From Candidatus Eiseniibacteriota bacterium (GTDB lineage: Bacteria > Orphanbacterota > Orphanbacteria > Orphanbacterales > Orphanbacteraceae): a DNA stretch of 64,000 nt. This document shows positions 24,574-34,026 of this stretch, one piece after another. The notes below the pieces were generated by a model that was not told the origin of the DNA, did no database searches, and worked only from the letters and a program-made list of their open reading frames with translations. Positions within the stretch are counted from its first letter, which is position 1; each line of letters opens with the position of its first letter. Made by a program: the position numbers and the translations under genes. Location: positions 1 through 64,000 of the forward strand of contig JAJRWB010000080.1 of NCBI GenBank assembly GCA_024276995.1, in the 5' to 3' direction.

Positions 24574-26796
24574 ATGAGTCAAGAAAGCGGATCGAAAGTT
24601 GATTCGAAACTCTTTGTTCTCAGCGCGGCGTCCCTTTTCCTCGAAATCCTACTCATCCGCTGGGTCTCCACAGAGATCCGGGTATTCGCCTACTTCAGGA
24701 ATCTCGCACTGATCGCCTGTTTCCTCGGTCTCGGCTTCGGGTTCGCCACCACCTTTTCGTACAAGAGCCTCAAGGGGACGATTCTCACGGCGCTCCTTTT
24801 CGTCCTCATGATCAAGACCCCCTTCGTCCCGGAGAACAGGCACCTGGCCGCCAGAATCACCGGCTATCTGAGTTTCGACGATTTCTTCCTGTGGGGGCCG
24901 GCGACCGACTACTCCGTGCTGAGCCGGGCGGTGCTCGGCCTCGGAATGATGCTTCTCCTGTTCGGAATGATCGCCTACATGTTCGTGCCGATCGGCCGGT
25001 GCCTGGGAACGCTTTTTCGCCTCTCGCCGCGAAGGATCCGGGCGTACTCGATCAACGTGGCGGGAAGTCTCGCCGGGATCTGGCTTTTTTCCCTTCTCTC
25101 CTGGCTGTCGGTTCCCCCCCAGTATTGGCTTCCCGCGGGATTCGTGCTCCTTCTTCCCGGGACCGCCCCGAGGCGCTCGGAGACGGCGCTTCTTTTCTTC
25201 GCCGCCGCCGTATCCTTCTTCTCGGTGAGGGCGGTGAAGGCGGATATTCCACCCATGCCGGTGGGCGACGGGATGATCGCCTTCCCCGCGGGGGAGCGGC
25301 GGACCGTGTGGAGTCCCTACCAGAAGCTGACGATCCGGAAATTCGAACTCAGGCGGCGGGAGGGAGGGGATCCGGTGGAGTTCCGGATCGTCCGGGTGAA
25401 TAATAGCTTCTACCAGTACGTTTATGACCTGTCGCCCCGGTACATCCGCGACCACCGCGATTTCTACCCGAAAGAGAGCGAGAGGCTCTCGTACGATTAC
25501 TACAACATTCCGTACCGGTTTCACCCCTCGCCGGAGAGGATCCTCGTCGTCGGGGCGGGCACGGGGAATGATGTGGCGGCGGCGCTTCGCAACACCGACG
25601 CCCACATCGACGCGGTGGAAATCGACCCGATGATCCTCGAGTTCGGCCGCCGGTACCACCCGGAGAAGCCGTACGCTTCGGGGCGGGTAACCACCGTCCT
25701 GGACGACGCGCGTTCCTATCTCAAGAAGAACGACACGAAGTACGACATGATTCTTTATGGCCTTCTCGATTCCCACACGCTCTCGTCCAATTTCTCGAAT
25801 ATCGGTCTCGACAACTACGTGTACACCGTCGAGAGTTTCCGTGAAGCGAAGGCGCATCTGAAGCCCGGGGGGATCATCGTGCTCGCCTTCGCGGTGCGTC
25901 GGCCGTGGATCGGGGAGAGGATCTCGAAAGTTCTCGAAGAGGCTTTCGGCGCGCCTCCCATGGCGTTCAACTGTTACAACCCGTTCTATCGCGGCACGGG
26001 GGGGGAAGTGTTTCTCGCGGGAAGCCGCGCCACGGTGGAGAGCGCTCTCGACGCCGACCCGCTGCTGAGACGCTACGTCGAGTCGGGAAGGCTCCGATAC
26101 GGCGGATCGATCCGGCCGACACGGGACGATTGGCCGTATCTCTGGCTCCGATCGCCGACGATCCCGACGCTTCACATCCTGGTTCTCGTCGCTCTTTCGA
26201 TCGCCTCGATCACCGGGGCGAGGTTCGTTTTCGGGAGGCGTAAGGGAATCGACGGGCAGTTCTTCTTCCTCGGCGCCGCCTTCCTCCTCCTCGAGGTGCA
26301 CACCATCAGCAAGCTGATGCTCCTTTTCGGGTCGACGTGGATCGTCAACAGCATCGTCATCTCGGGGGTGCTCCTCATGATCCTTGCGGCGAACATCTAT
26401 GTGACGTATGTCGAAGTGCGCGGTCTGACGCCGTACTACGCCGGGCTCTTCCTGACGCTCCTCGCCACATGGGCGCTCCCCATGGGGAGCCTCTTCGTTA
26501 CCGGGTATCTCGCCCGGGGCGTTCTCGCCGGGGCGATCTTCACGGTTCCCCTTTTCTTCGCCGGCGTGATCTTCGCCACGAGCTTGGAGCGGTGCGATGA
26601 CGTGGCCCTCGCCTTCGGGTCGAATCTCCTCGGGGCGATTCTCGGGGGGATGTCGGAGGTGCTCTCCTTCGTGCTCGGCATCCGCGCGCTCCTCCTGGTG
26701 GCGCTCTTCCTCTATGCGGCGGCGTACTTCTTCCTTCTGCGCGGCGGCGCCGGTGCCGGCGCGAAGGCGGCGGTCGCGCGCGCACGGGCGCGATGA
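24574..26796 (+). CDS. membrane-embedded spermidine-synthase-like protein
   Basis: A 740-residue protein with helices at both ends and a Rossmann domain between. The N-terminal 220 residues form about seven helices; the middle carries VVGAGTGNDVAAAL, AVEIDPMILEFGR and VLDDARSYL, the SAM/decarboxy-SAM pocket of the spermidine synthase family; the last 220 residues form more helices. Such proteins are common in G+C-rich bacteria, but their substrate is not known; polyamine synthesis should not be assumed. The ATG with a GAGG site is preferred over a TTG seven codons upstream. The stop overlaps the next gene (ATGA). Confidence 0.82.
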   Translation: MSQESGSKVDSKLFVLSAASLFLEILLIRWVSTEIRVFAYFRNLALIACFLGLGFGFATTFSYKSLKGTILTALLFVLMIKTPFVPENRHLAARITGYLSFDDFFLWGPATDYSVLSRAVLGLGMMLLLFGMIAYMFVPIGRCLGTLFRLSPRRIRAYSINVAGSLAGIWLFSLLSWLSVPPQYWLPAGFVLLLPGTAPRRSETALLFFAAAVSFFSVRAVKADIPPMPVGDGMIAFPAGERRTVWSPYQKLTIRKFELRRREGGDPVEFRIVRVNNSFYQYVYDLSPRYIRDHRDFYPKESERLSYDYYNIPYRFHPSPERILVVGAGTGNDVAAALRNTDAHIDAVEIDPMILEFGRRYHPEKPYASGRVTTVLDDARSYLKKNDTKYDMILYGLLDSHTLSSNFSNIGLDNYVYTVESFREAKAHLKPGGIIVLAFAVRRPWIGERISKVLEEAFGAPPMAFNCYNPFYRGTGGEVFLAGSRATVESALDADPLLRRYVESGRLRYGGSIRPTRDDWPYLWLRSPTIPTLHILVLVALSIASITGARFVFGRRKGIDGQFFFLGAAFLLLEVHTISKLMLLFGSTWIVNSIVISGVLLMILAANIYVTYVEVRGLTPYYAGLFLTLLATWALPMGSLFVTGYLARGVLAGAIFTVPLFFAGVIFATSLERCDDVALAFGSNLLGAILGGMSEVLSFVLGIRALLLVALFLYAAAYFFLLRGGAGAGAKAAVARARAR

Positions 26797-28331
26797 GCCG
26801 GATCTTCGAAAGAGGAGTTCTTCTTTCCCTCCTCCTCCTGGCCGTGGCGGTGCGCACTCCTTCCCTCGGCAGGCACGCCCTTTGGATCGACGAATCGAAC
26901 TCGGTGCTCATCGCCGGGCGCGATCTGTCCAGCGTGATCGACGGTCTGGCGAACGACGCGAACCCGCCGCTCTACTACGTTCTGCTCCATTTCTGGATCG
27001 GCGCGTTCGGCGACGGTGAAAAGGCGGTCCGTTCGCTTTCGCTTCTCTTCGGCGTGGGGCTCGTCCTCGCTGTTTTCGTTTCAGGAAGGAAGTTCTTCGG
27101 AGTGGGCGCGGGTCTGGGCGCGGCTTTTCTCGCCGCCGTCAATCCCCTCGAGGTTTATTACTCGCAGACGGCGAGGATGTACACGCTCCTGCCGTTCGTC
27201 GCACTCCTTTCGATGTTCTTCCTCGTGACGGCGCTCGACGGGAGAAGGACGAGGTGGTGGATCGCCTACGCCCTCGCCGGGGCGGCGGCGCTCTTCACGC
27301 ATAACCACGGTTTCTTTCTCCTGCCGGGCGCGTGGATCGCGGTCTTCATTGTGAAGAAAGACGGCGCGTTCCGGCGGCTCCTTCTTGCGCAGGCCGGCAT
27401 GATCGCCCTCTACCTCGCCTGGTTTCCGGCGCTCGTTGGCCAGGCGACGGAGGGGGCGCGATACAACTGGATCGCCGACATGGTGTCGGGCATTCCCCTC
27501 TACCGTATGATCCCCGCTTCTCTCGACGCTTTCACGCCCGGCGGCGCTTTGCCCCGCTACTTTTCGTACCTCGGCTTCGGAAGGAGCGCGGTCGCCGCGT
27601 GGACGGCGCGCGCGGTGATGATCGCGCTCCTCGCGCTCGGAGCAGCGGCGCTGTGGAGGGGGCGAAAGAACGCGCCGTTCGCGGCCCTCGCCGCCGGAGC
27701 CTTTCTCGTCGCGCCCCTTCTCGCGGCGAGCGCCGTGTCGATTTTCATCCCGGTCTACCTGCCGGGCCGCTACGATTTCCTCGTCTTCCCGGCATTCTGC
27801 CTTGTCGCCGGCGCGGGCCTCGCATCGGTCCGGCCGCGGGTTCTCGTACCCGCGCTTGCCGCGATGCTTCTCGTTCTCTCCGCGTCGGCCCTCGTTCCGT
27901 ACTACGCGAGCGCGCCGAGGGAGGGGGACCGGCTCGCTGCCGCGTACCTTGCCCGGAACGCGGGAAGGGGGGACATGATCGTCTTCGCAGGACCGAGGAG
28001 AAGCACCGTCCAGTATTACCTGGGCCGGCTCGGTTCCAATCACATGCTGCTCTCCTACCCGCTTTCGATCGCGAAGCATATGGGGATCTACGACAGGAAG
28101 TCGCTCGCGGCGGATCCGGCGGCCCTTCGAAGAGATGCCGCGGAGATCGTCGGTCGCTCGCGCGCAACGCTCGGGGAGGGCGGGAAGCTCTGGGTCGTCG
28201 ATTACCCGGTGGAGCGCGTGAATCGATACCTATACGAGCGGCTCGGCGCGCTCGAACCGGTTTCCGAGCTCGTCGACGAGAAGCTTCGGATCTACTGTTT
28301 TCGAATTCCGGGGGACGATGGACGGCCGTAA
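26793..28331 (+). CDS. GT-C fold glycosyltransferase (PMT/ArnT-like, family 39 type)
   Basis: A 512-residue inner-membrane protein with about eleven helices. HALWIDESNSV in the first periplasmic loop provides the acidic motif (DES) used by polyprenyl-phosphate-dependent GT-C enzymes, and VYYSQTARMYTLLPF follows as in family 39. The C-terminal 130 residues are soluble. Coupled to the membrane spermidine-synthase-like gene by an ATGA overlap. It probably moves a sugar from a lipid carrier to a lipid or protein in the periplasm; donor and acceptor unknown. Confidence 0.8.
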   Translation: MSRIFERGVLLSLLLLAVAVRTPSLGRHALWIDESNSVLIAGRDLSSVIDGLANDANPPLYYVLLHFWIGAFGDGEKAVRSLSLLFGVGLVLAVFVSGRKFFGVGAGLGAAFLAAVNPLEVYYSQTARMYTLLPFVALLSMFFLVTALDGRRTRWWIAYALAGAAALFTHNHGFFLLPGAWIAVFIVKKDGAFRRLLLAQAGMIALYLAWFPALVGQATEGARYNWIADMVSGIPLYRMIPASLDAFTPGGALPRYFSYLGFGRSAVAAWTARAVMIALLALGAAALWRGRKNAPFAALAAGAFLVAPLLAASAVSIFIPVYLPGRYDFLVFPAFCLVAGAGLASVRPRVLVPALAAMLLVLSASALVPYYASAPREGDRLAAAYLARNAGRGDMIVFAGPRRSTVQYYLGRLGSNHMLLSYPLSIAKHMGIYDRKSLAADPAALRRDAAEIVGRSRATLGEGGKLWVVDYPVERVNRYLYERLGALEPVSELVDEKLRIYCFRIPGDDGRP

Positions 28332-28339
28332 CAGGTTTC

Positions 28340-28825
28340 TCACTTCTTCGCTTCGATATCCGTTTCGAGGCAGATCCGGCTCGACATGCGAAAACCCTCC
28401 GACCGGAAGAAGGAGAGGAGTTCGTACTGGTGGATGGCGATCTCCAACCGGAGTGAGCTGATACCGTATTCGGCGAGACGTGTTTTCAGGTGTGAAAGAA
28501 GAACGCTTCCCACGTTTCTTTTTCTGAACTGTTTCTTCACCGCGATGATATCGACCGTCGCCTCGGAGCCGGCGAGGCCGAAGTCGCCGTAGAAGAGGGA
28601 CGCGCCGATGAAGCCGGCGATCTCTCCTTCCACGAGGGCGACGAGGGAGATCTGCGTGTCGGCGGCGGTGATACTCTTCTTGAGAAGCCGATCGAGATAG
28701 TCCGCGCGGTTCCTGCCGAGGATCGCCTCGTCGATCTCGATGACCGTTTCGAGATCGCCCCGCTCCATCGGGCGGATCGTGATTGCGGCGGCATCCAGTT
28801 TTTCCGGTTCTTCTTCTTTCGCCAT
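28340..28825 (-). CDS. GNAT acetyltransferase
   Basis: A 161-residue GCN5-related acyltransferase. ITIRPMERGDLETVIEID opens the domain and VDIIAVKKQFRKRNVGSVLL forms the acetyl-CoA binding loop (R-x-x-x-G variant). LRLEIAIHQYELLSFFRSEGF is the usual last strand-helix. It is the last gene of the minus-strand set for alicyclic acyl-CoA metabolism, 24 bases after the SDR gene, so it may modify an enzyme or intermediate of that pathway; this is inference. Confidence 0.82.
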   Translation of the reverse strand: MAKEEEPEKLDAAAITIRPMERGDLETVIEIDEAILGRNRADYLDRLLKKSITAADTQISLVALVEGEIAGFIGASLFYGDFGLAGSEATVDIIAVKKQFRKRNVGSVLLSHLKTRLAEYGISSLRLEIAIHQYELLSFFRSEGFRMSSRICLETDIEAKK

Positions 28826-28849
28826 CGTCTTCTTCTTCCCGCCGGAGCG

Positions 28850-29584
28850 CTAGAGGTACTGGCCGCCGTCGACGCGGATCACCTGGCCGGTGATCCGTTT
28901 CGCGCCGTCGCCGCAGAGGAATCGGACCGCGCCGGCGATGTCGGCCGTTTCGGAGATCCCGCCGAGAAGGCTTTCCTCTTCGGCGGCGGAAATCACTTCG
29001 GCGGGGAGGCGGTCGGTCATGGCGGTGCGCACCATTCCCGGTTCGAGGACGTTCACGCGAATGCCGAAGCGTCCCGTCTCCCGGGCCGCGCTCTTCGCGA
29101 GGCCGACAAGGCCCGCTTTGCTCGCCGCGTAGGCACTCTGGCCGAACTTGCCGCGCGAGCCGTTGATCGATCCGATAAGCACGATCCCGCCCCCGCCTCC
29201 TTCGCGCAAAACGGGAACGGCGTGGCGAAGGAGGAGAAACGCCCCCTTCAGGTTGACTTCGAGGACGAGATCCCAGTCGGGAGGGGGGAGCTTCCAGAGC
29301 ACGCGGTCGCGCGTCACGCCAGCGGCGTGGATCACGTAGTCGAGGCGGCCGAGCGATTCGATCGTGCGGAGCACCGCGCTCTTCACGTCGTCGTCGTTTC
29401 GGACGTCCCCTTCGAACCAGGCGGAAGCCCGCTCGCCGCCGCCCGAAGCGGGGCGACTCTTCGCATCGAATCCCGCCGAAGCGACGCCTTCATCTTCGAG
29501 TGCGGCGATGATCGCGCCGGCGATCCCTCCCGCCGCGCCGCTCACCAGGGCGACCCGTTTCGGAGCGCGCCGCTCCTCACTCAT
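28850..29584 (-). CDS. short-chain dehydrogenase/reductase (FabG-like)
   Basis: A 244-residue NAD(P)-dependent oxidoreductase. ALVSGAAGGIAGAI is a slightly altered TGxxxGxG nucleotide loop, GSINGS supplies the active-site serine and YAASKAG the Tyr-Lys pair. The C-terminus RITGQVIRVDGGQYL is standard for 3-oxoacyl-ACP/CoA reductases. It sits twelve bases after the dienoyl-CoA hydratase gene, so a 3-hydroxyacyl-CoA dehydrogenase role after ring cleavage is plausible. The stop is TAG. Confidence 0.87.
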   Translation of the reverse strand: MSEERRAPKRVALVSGAAGGIAGAIIAALEDEGVASAGFDAKSRPASGGGERASAWFEGDVRNDDDVKSAVLRTIESLGRLDYVIHAAGVTRDRVLWKLPPPDWDLVLEVNLKGAFLLLRHAVPVLREGGGGGIVLIGSINGSRGKFGQSAYAASKAGLVGLAKSAARETGRFGIRVNVLEPGMVRTAMTDRLPAEVISAAEEESLLGGISETADIAGAVRFLCGDGAKRITGQVIRVDGGQYL

Positions 29585-29596
29585 CGGAATCGCCGC

Positions 29597-30382
29597 TCAC
29601 GGTTTCTCCGCCGTGCGTGACCAGCACGGATCACGCTTCTCGAGGAACGCGTGGATCCCTTCCATCGCGTCCGGCTCCTTCATCAGTTCGTTGATGTACC
29701 GCTTTTCCATCGCAGGGAGATCTTCCGCCAGCGCGCGGTGGAGCGGCCTCCTCGCGGCGGCGACGGCGTGACGGAGACCGTCGGGAGAGCGGCCCGCGAA
29801 CTCCTCGGCGAGCCACGCTTCGAGTGCCGCAGCGAGCCCCCCCTCGGGAGCGAGCCGCGCGACGAGGCCGTGGCTTTCGGCGCGCGCTCCCGTCCAGCTC
29901 GTACCGGTAAGAACGAGCTGCGCCGCGACGCCCGCACTGATGCGCGCCGGTAGAAGCGCCGCGCCGGCGGGGGGGAAGACGCCGAGTCGGATTTCCGGAA
30001 GGCCGAGCGAGGCGTTCTTCTCGGCGATCACCAGGTCGCAGGCGAGCACCAGTTCAAGCCCGCCTCCGAGACACTGCCCGCGGACCGCGGCGATCGTCGG
30101 CGCCGGAGTCGCGGCGATCTTCCTCAGGAGATTGCCCAGATCGGCGAGCGTTCCTTCGATCACGCCGGGCATATGCTCCTCGATGCTCGCCCCGAAACTG
30201 AAATGGGGGCCTTCCGCTTCGAGCACCACGGCGCACAGATCGCGCCGTGCGGCGATCTCGTCGAGCCGGCTCGAAAGGTCCGCCATCATGGCACGATCGA
30301 CGATATTCGCCTTCGGGGTGTTCAGAATGAGGCGCGCCACACGTCCCCCGTGGGTGTACTCGAGTCTCGCCTTCGCACCCAT
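29597..30382 (-). CDS. dch: probable cyclohexa-1,5-diene-1-carbonyl-CoA hydratase
   Basis: A 261-residue enoyl-CoA hydratase/isomerase (crotonase) protein. GPHFSFGASIEEHMPG is characteristic of the dienoyl-CoA hydratases of anaerobic benzoyl-CoA degradation, and GQCLGGGLELVLACDL forms the oxyanion hole. It would add water to cyclohexadienoyl-CoA, giving 6-hydroxycyclohex-1-ene-1-carbonyl-CoA. Adjacent genes encode the next two enzymes, which supports the specific call. The chosen ATG lies three bases past the oah stop; an earlier start would overlap oah. Confidence 0.82.
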   Translation of the reverse strand: MGAKARLEYTHGGRVARLILNTPKANIVDRAMMADLSSRLDEIAARRDLCAVVLEAEGPHFSFGASIEEHMPGVIEGTLADLGNLLRKIAATPAPTIAAVRGQCLGGGLELVLACDLVIAEKNASLGLPEIRLGVFPPAGAALLPARISAGVAAQLVLTGTSWTGARAESHGLVARLAPEGGLAAALEAWLAEEFAGRSPDGLRHAVAAARRPLHRALAEDLPAMEKRYINELMKEPDAMEGIHAFLEKRDPCWSRTAEKP

Positions 30383-30384
30383 GG

Positions 30385-31476
30385 TCACTCCCCTTCCGCC
30401 GCCCACGGCGCGATCTCACGCACCAGTTCCTCGCTCCACTTCACACCCTCGGCAAGACGCCGCCTGAGGAGGACGAAATCGACTTCGCGCCGCCCCTTTT
30501 CGCCGTACGCGAAGGCCCGGAAACCGGCGTTCGCCTCGGTCATCATATTGAGGGCGAGCCAGGCGCGGTTCGTTTCCTTGTTCTTGTCCCAGTGGGCGAG
30601 CTTGTGCTTCCTTAGGCTCTCGATCGTCTTCGTCATGCAATCGGGCATCGTGTAGAGGAGTTTCGTCGTGAGTCGATCGACCGCCTCATCGAGGAGGGAA
30701 AGATCGACGGTGCCGCTCTTTAGAATCGCCTTCCCTTCGTCCCGTTCCTTCCCGGTCTTCCAGTCGCCGAGAATCGGACGGCCGAATTCGTCGATCATCC
30801 GGTCGGTGATCACCAGCGGGTTGGGCGTCCACTCGCCGTCCACCTTGAGCGCGGGAACGATCTCGGAAAGCCCGCCGAGGCGGTAGAAACGATGAGCGCT
30901 CCACGGTTCGCAGAGGGTGCCGCTCATCATGCCGTTCTCCATGCCTACGAACAGGGGGAGGAAGTCGGTGCTGCCGCCGTCGGGCGCGCTTCCATGCTTC
31001 GGTCCCGCTTGGCTGAAAAGGGCGAGGTCGCTCGACACCGAGTAGTCACACGCCATCCCCACTTCCTGGCCGCCGCCGACGCGCATGCCGTTCACGCGGC
31101 AGATCACCGGCTTGTCGCACATGAGAATGGCGCTGACCATATCGTTGAACAGTCGCATGTACTGGCGGTACTCGGTCGGCCGGCCGGCGTAGTGGTCGGC
31201 GTATTCCTTCGTGTTCCCGCCGCTGCAGAAGGCGCGGTCGCCGGCGCCGGTGATCACGAGCGCCACGGCGGCGCGATCGTTGCTCGCCGCGCGCACGGCG
31301 AGGATGATCTCCTTCACCATGGCGGTGGTGTAGCTGTTCAGCTGCGCCGGGTTGTTCAGCGTGATCCAGGCGACATGGAGTCCCTCCGCCGGTTCACCCG
31401 ATTTCGTGAGCACCGGTTTCCTCTCGAAGAGGATCTCCTTCGTCTCGCCGATATCGATCAGATTATGATTCTTCAT
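30385..31476 (-). CDS. oah: 6-oxocyclohex-1-ene-1-carbonyl-CoA hydrolase
   Basis: A 363-residue crotonase-family hydrolase that adds water to the ring double bond and opens the ring to 3-hydroxypimelyl-CoA (Oah/BamA type). Length is well above ordinary enoyl-CoA hydratases and typical for this family. WITLNNPAQLNSYTTAMV, GDRAFCSGGNTKEYADHYAG and NGMRVGGGQEVGMACDYS are family signatures. Upstream had and downstream dch complete the sequence of steps. This is the gene commonly used as a marker of anaerobic aromatic degradation. Confidence 0.92.
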   Translation of the reverse strand: MKNHNLIDIGETKEILFERKPVLTKSGEPAEGLHVAWITLNNPAQLNSYTTAMVKEIILAVRAASNDRAAVALVITGAGDRAFCSGGNTKEYADHYAGRPTEYRQYMRLFNDMVSAILMCDKPVICRVNGMRVGGGQEVGMACDYSVSSDLALFSQAGPKHGSAPDGGSTDFLPLFVGMENGMMSGTLCEPWSAHRFYRLGGLSEIVPALKVDGEWTPNPLVITDRMIDEFGRPILGDWKTGKERDEGKAILKSGTVDLSLLDEAVDRLTTKLLYTMPDCMTKTIESLRKHKLAHWDKNKETNRAWLALNMMTEANAGFRAFAYGEKGRREVDFVLLRRRLAEGVKWSEELVREIAPWAAEGE

Positions 31477-31525
31477 CAGATTCCCTCGTGTTCCTCGGCG
31501 CCGGCGGGCGCCTCTAAGCGGGTGA

Positions 31526-32599
31526 TCATGATTCCGGAACGAGCACGGGCCTCAGCCGGATCTCGTGCGACGCCACCCCTTCCACCACGGCGGGGGTGTC
31601 GTCCAGATTGTAGCGTTCCACGTACTCCCCGAGGACGACGTCGCCCTTGACGACGAGATCGAGCGTCGCCGGGTAGTATTCAGGCGGACAGCCCCAGTTC
31701 CCCTCGGCGGTGGCGTCGAATGCCATCAGGTTCGACAACCGCACTTCCACCTTTTTCGCGGTGTAGCCGACAACGGCGAGATGAGCGCCGTGGTTCAACA
31801 GGGCGAAGGCACTCTGCTGCCCTCCCGGCGTACCGCTCGTTTCGAATATCTTCGCGCCGATGCCGGTCCTGCCGCTCTCTTTGATGAACGCGCGAACCGC
31901 TCCTTTCAGTTCCTTCGGGTTCATGGCGGACGAGTTGAGCGCGAGCGACGCGCCGTGTTTCGATGCGAGCTTGAGGCGGCGCTCGTCGATATCGATCACC
32001 GCCACGGCGGCCCCCATGGAAGCGGCGATCTGCACGCCGAATCCGCCCACACCGCCGGCGCCGACGAAGATCGCCACGTCGTCGCCGCAAAGACCGCTTC
32101 GGCGGATCGCCTCGTACGGCGTGGTGACCGCGTCGGCGATGACCGACAGGTCGGCCAGCTCGAGCCCGGCGGGAAGATCATCCGGTACCGGGCAAAGGCC
32201 GAGGGCGGGGACATTCACGTGCGTGGCGAAACCGCCGTGGCCGTCGTTTCCCGGCATGAACTGGTTACGGCAGATCGTGGGGCGGTTTGCCTTGCACGCC
32301 GGGCAGGAACCGCACGGGATCACCGCCGGCACGATGACCGACCGGCCTTCCCATTCGGCGGCGCCCTCGCCGGATGCGACGACACGCCCCGCGATCTCGT
32401 GGCCGAGCACGAGGGGAAGGGGGTGTCTCGTCGGCACACCGTCCTTGGCGAATCCGATGTCGGTGTGGCAGACGCCGCAGCCGGCTACACGGACGACCAC
32501 TTCGCCCGGCCCCGGTTCGAGACTGCCGAGATCGAATTTCTCGAGGGGAGCGCCCAGGCCGGTGAGCGCATAACCGTAAGCATGAAAGGATGTTGACAT
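31526..32599 (-). CDS. had: 6-hydroxycyclohex-1-ene-1-carbonyl-CoA dehydrogenase
   Basis: A 357-residue zinc-dependent medium-chain alcohol dehydrogenase. Catalytic zinc ligands are in CGVCHTDIG and GHE; structural zinc cysteines in CGSCPACKANRPTIC; the NAD loop is GAGGVGGFG. The start MSTSFHAYGYAL and FMPGNDGHGGFATH resemble Had/BamQ. It would oxidise the hydroxyl made by Dch to the ketone used by Oah. It heads the minus-strand operon; AGGAG precedes its ATG. Confidence 0.87.
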   Translation of the reverse strand: MSTSFHAYGYALTGLGAPLEKFDLGSLEPGPGEVVVRVAGCGVCHTDIGFAKDGVPTRHPLPLVLGHEIAGRVVASGEGAAEWEGRSVIVPAVIPCGSCPACKANRPTICRNQFMPGNDGHGGFATHVNVPALGLCPVPDDLPAGLELADLSVIADAVTTPYEAIRRSGLCGDDVAIFVGAGGVGGFGVQIAASMGAAVAVIDIDERRLKLASKHGASLALNSSAMNPKELKGAVRAFIKESGRTGIGAKIFETSGTPGGQQSAFALLNHGAHLAVVGYTAKKVEVRLSNLMAFDATAEGNWGCPPEYYPATLDLVVKGDVVLGEYVERYNLDDTPAVVEGVASHEIRLRPVLVPES

Positions 32600-32805
32600 G
32601 GCCTGATCTCCTGGTTCGCGGTTCCATTCGCCGGGGGGATCAGTCTAGCAGCTCGAACGGGGGAAGGCAATCCCGCCGGGCGCACTTGACGACCTGCCGG
32701 TGATGATCGACGATAGACGTGTACCGCCGGACGGGAAAGAGCGCGGCGTTTTCGCCATGGAAGACGTCGGACGATGGATGACCGAAACGATCGGAAGGTG
32801 AGGAA

Positions 32806-34020
32806 ATGGCCTATACGGACGCGATTCGAAGCCGCCTGAAGAAGACACTCGACGAGGTGCGCGAGGCGGGGCTGGCGAAGGATGAACGCTACATTCGAAG
32901 CGAGCAGGGCGTGGAGATCACCGTGGAGTATCCAAAGGGGAGCGAACCGGTGACGGTTCTCAATTTCTGCGCGAACAACTATCTCGGCCTATCGAGCCAC
33001 CCGTCGGTGATCGAGGCGGCCCGGCGCGGCCTCGACGAGCGCGGCTATGGTATGAGCAGCGTCCGGTTCATCTGCGGAACGCAGGATGCCCACAGTGCTC
33101 TCGAGAAGGCGATGGCCGACTTTCTCGGCAAGGAGGACGCGATCCTCTTCGCCTCCTGCTTCGATGCGAACGCAGCCGTGTTCGAGGCGCTATTCGGGGA
33201 AGAGGACGTGATCCTCAGCGACCGGTTGATCCACGCCAGCCTGATCGACGGCATCCGCCTGTGCAAGGCGCGGCGGGAAATCTACGAAAACGCCGACATG
33301 GAGCACCTCGAACGAAATCTCAAGACGTGGAAGAAGAAGGCCCGTAACATCTGCATCGTCACCGACGGCGTATTCAGCATGGACGGGATCCTCGCGCCCC
33401 TCGACAGGATCGCCGCGCTGGCGAAGGAGTACGGCGCCCTCGTGATCGTCGACGACTCCCACGCCACGGGATTCATCGGCAAGACGGGGCGCGGTGTGCA
33501 TGAGCATTTCGGCGTGATCGACGGGATCGACGTGATCACCACCACGCTGGGGAAGGCGCTCGGCGGGGCGAGCGGCGGGATCGTCGCGGGCCCGAAAGCG
33601 ATCGTGGAGATGCTGCGGAACAGGGGGCGGCCGTATCTCTTCAGCAACTCCGTGCCGCCGCCCATCGTCTACGGCGCCCTCGAAGTGATCGGCCTTCTCG
33701 AGAAAACCACCGAGCTGCGCGATACCCTCGAACAGAACGCCGCGTATTTCCGCGAAAAGATGGAAGCCGCCGGCTTCGACCTCGTGCCGGGGGAAACGCC
33801 GATCGTGCCGGTGATGCTCGGCGACGCGAAACTCGCCAACCGGATGGCGGGCGATCTCCTCGCCGAGGGGATCTACGTCATCGGTTTCAGCTACCCGGTG
33901 GTGCCGGTGGGGAAGGCGCGGATCCGTGTGCAGCTTTCCGCCGCCCACACGAAAGAGCAGATCGACCGGGCGGTTGACGCGTTCATCGAGGTGGGGCGGA
34001 AGCTTGAAGTGGTGACATAA
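32806..34020 (+). CDS. kbl: glycine C-acetyltransferase (2-amino-3-ketobutyrate CoA ligase)
   Basis: Cleaves 2-amino-3-ketobutyrate with CoA to glycine and acetyl-CoA, in threonine breakdown. The 404-residue PLP enzyme of the alpha-oxoamine synthase family has NFCANNYLGLSSHP near the start, DDSHATGFIGKTGRG for the cofactor, and Lys250 in TTLGKALGGASGG as the Schiff-base lysine. No tdh neighbour is present, so it may work with a distant threonine dehydrogenase. GAGG precedes the ATG. It is divergent from had; TTGACG at 32686 may be a -35, but no good -10 was found. Confidence 0.93.
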   Translation: MAYTDAIRSRLKKTLDEVREAGLAKDERYIRSEQGVEITVEYPKGSEPVTVLNFCANNYLGLSSHPSVIEAARRGLDERGYGMSSVRFICGTQDAHSALEKAMADFLGKEDAILFASCFDANAAVFEALFGEEDVILSDRLIHASLIDGIRLCKARREIYENADMEHLERNLKTWKKKARNICIVTDGVFSMDGILAPLDRIAALAKEYGALVIVDDSHATGFIGKTGRGVHEHFGVIDGIDVITTTLGKALGGASGGIVAGPKAIVEMLRNRGRPYLFSNSVPPPIVYGALEVIGLLEKTTELRDTLEQNAAYFREKMEAAGFDLVPGETPIVPVMLGDAKLANRMAGDLLAEGIYVIGFSYPVVPVGKARIRVQLSAAHTKEQIDRAVDAFIEVGRKLEVVT

Positions 34021-34026
34021 GGGGCG

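Noticed and set aside
24649-26301. A 550-codon minus-strand frame opposite the membrane spermidine-synthase-like gene
   Set aside because: Highly charged, low-complexity translation; the plus strand shows helices and a SAM pocket.
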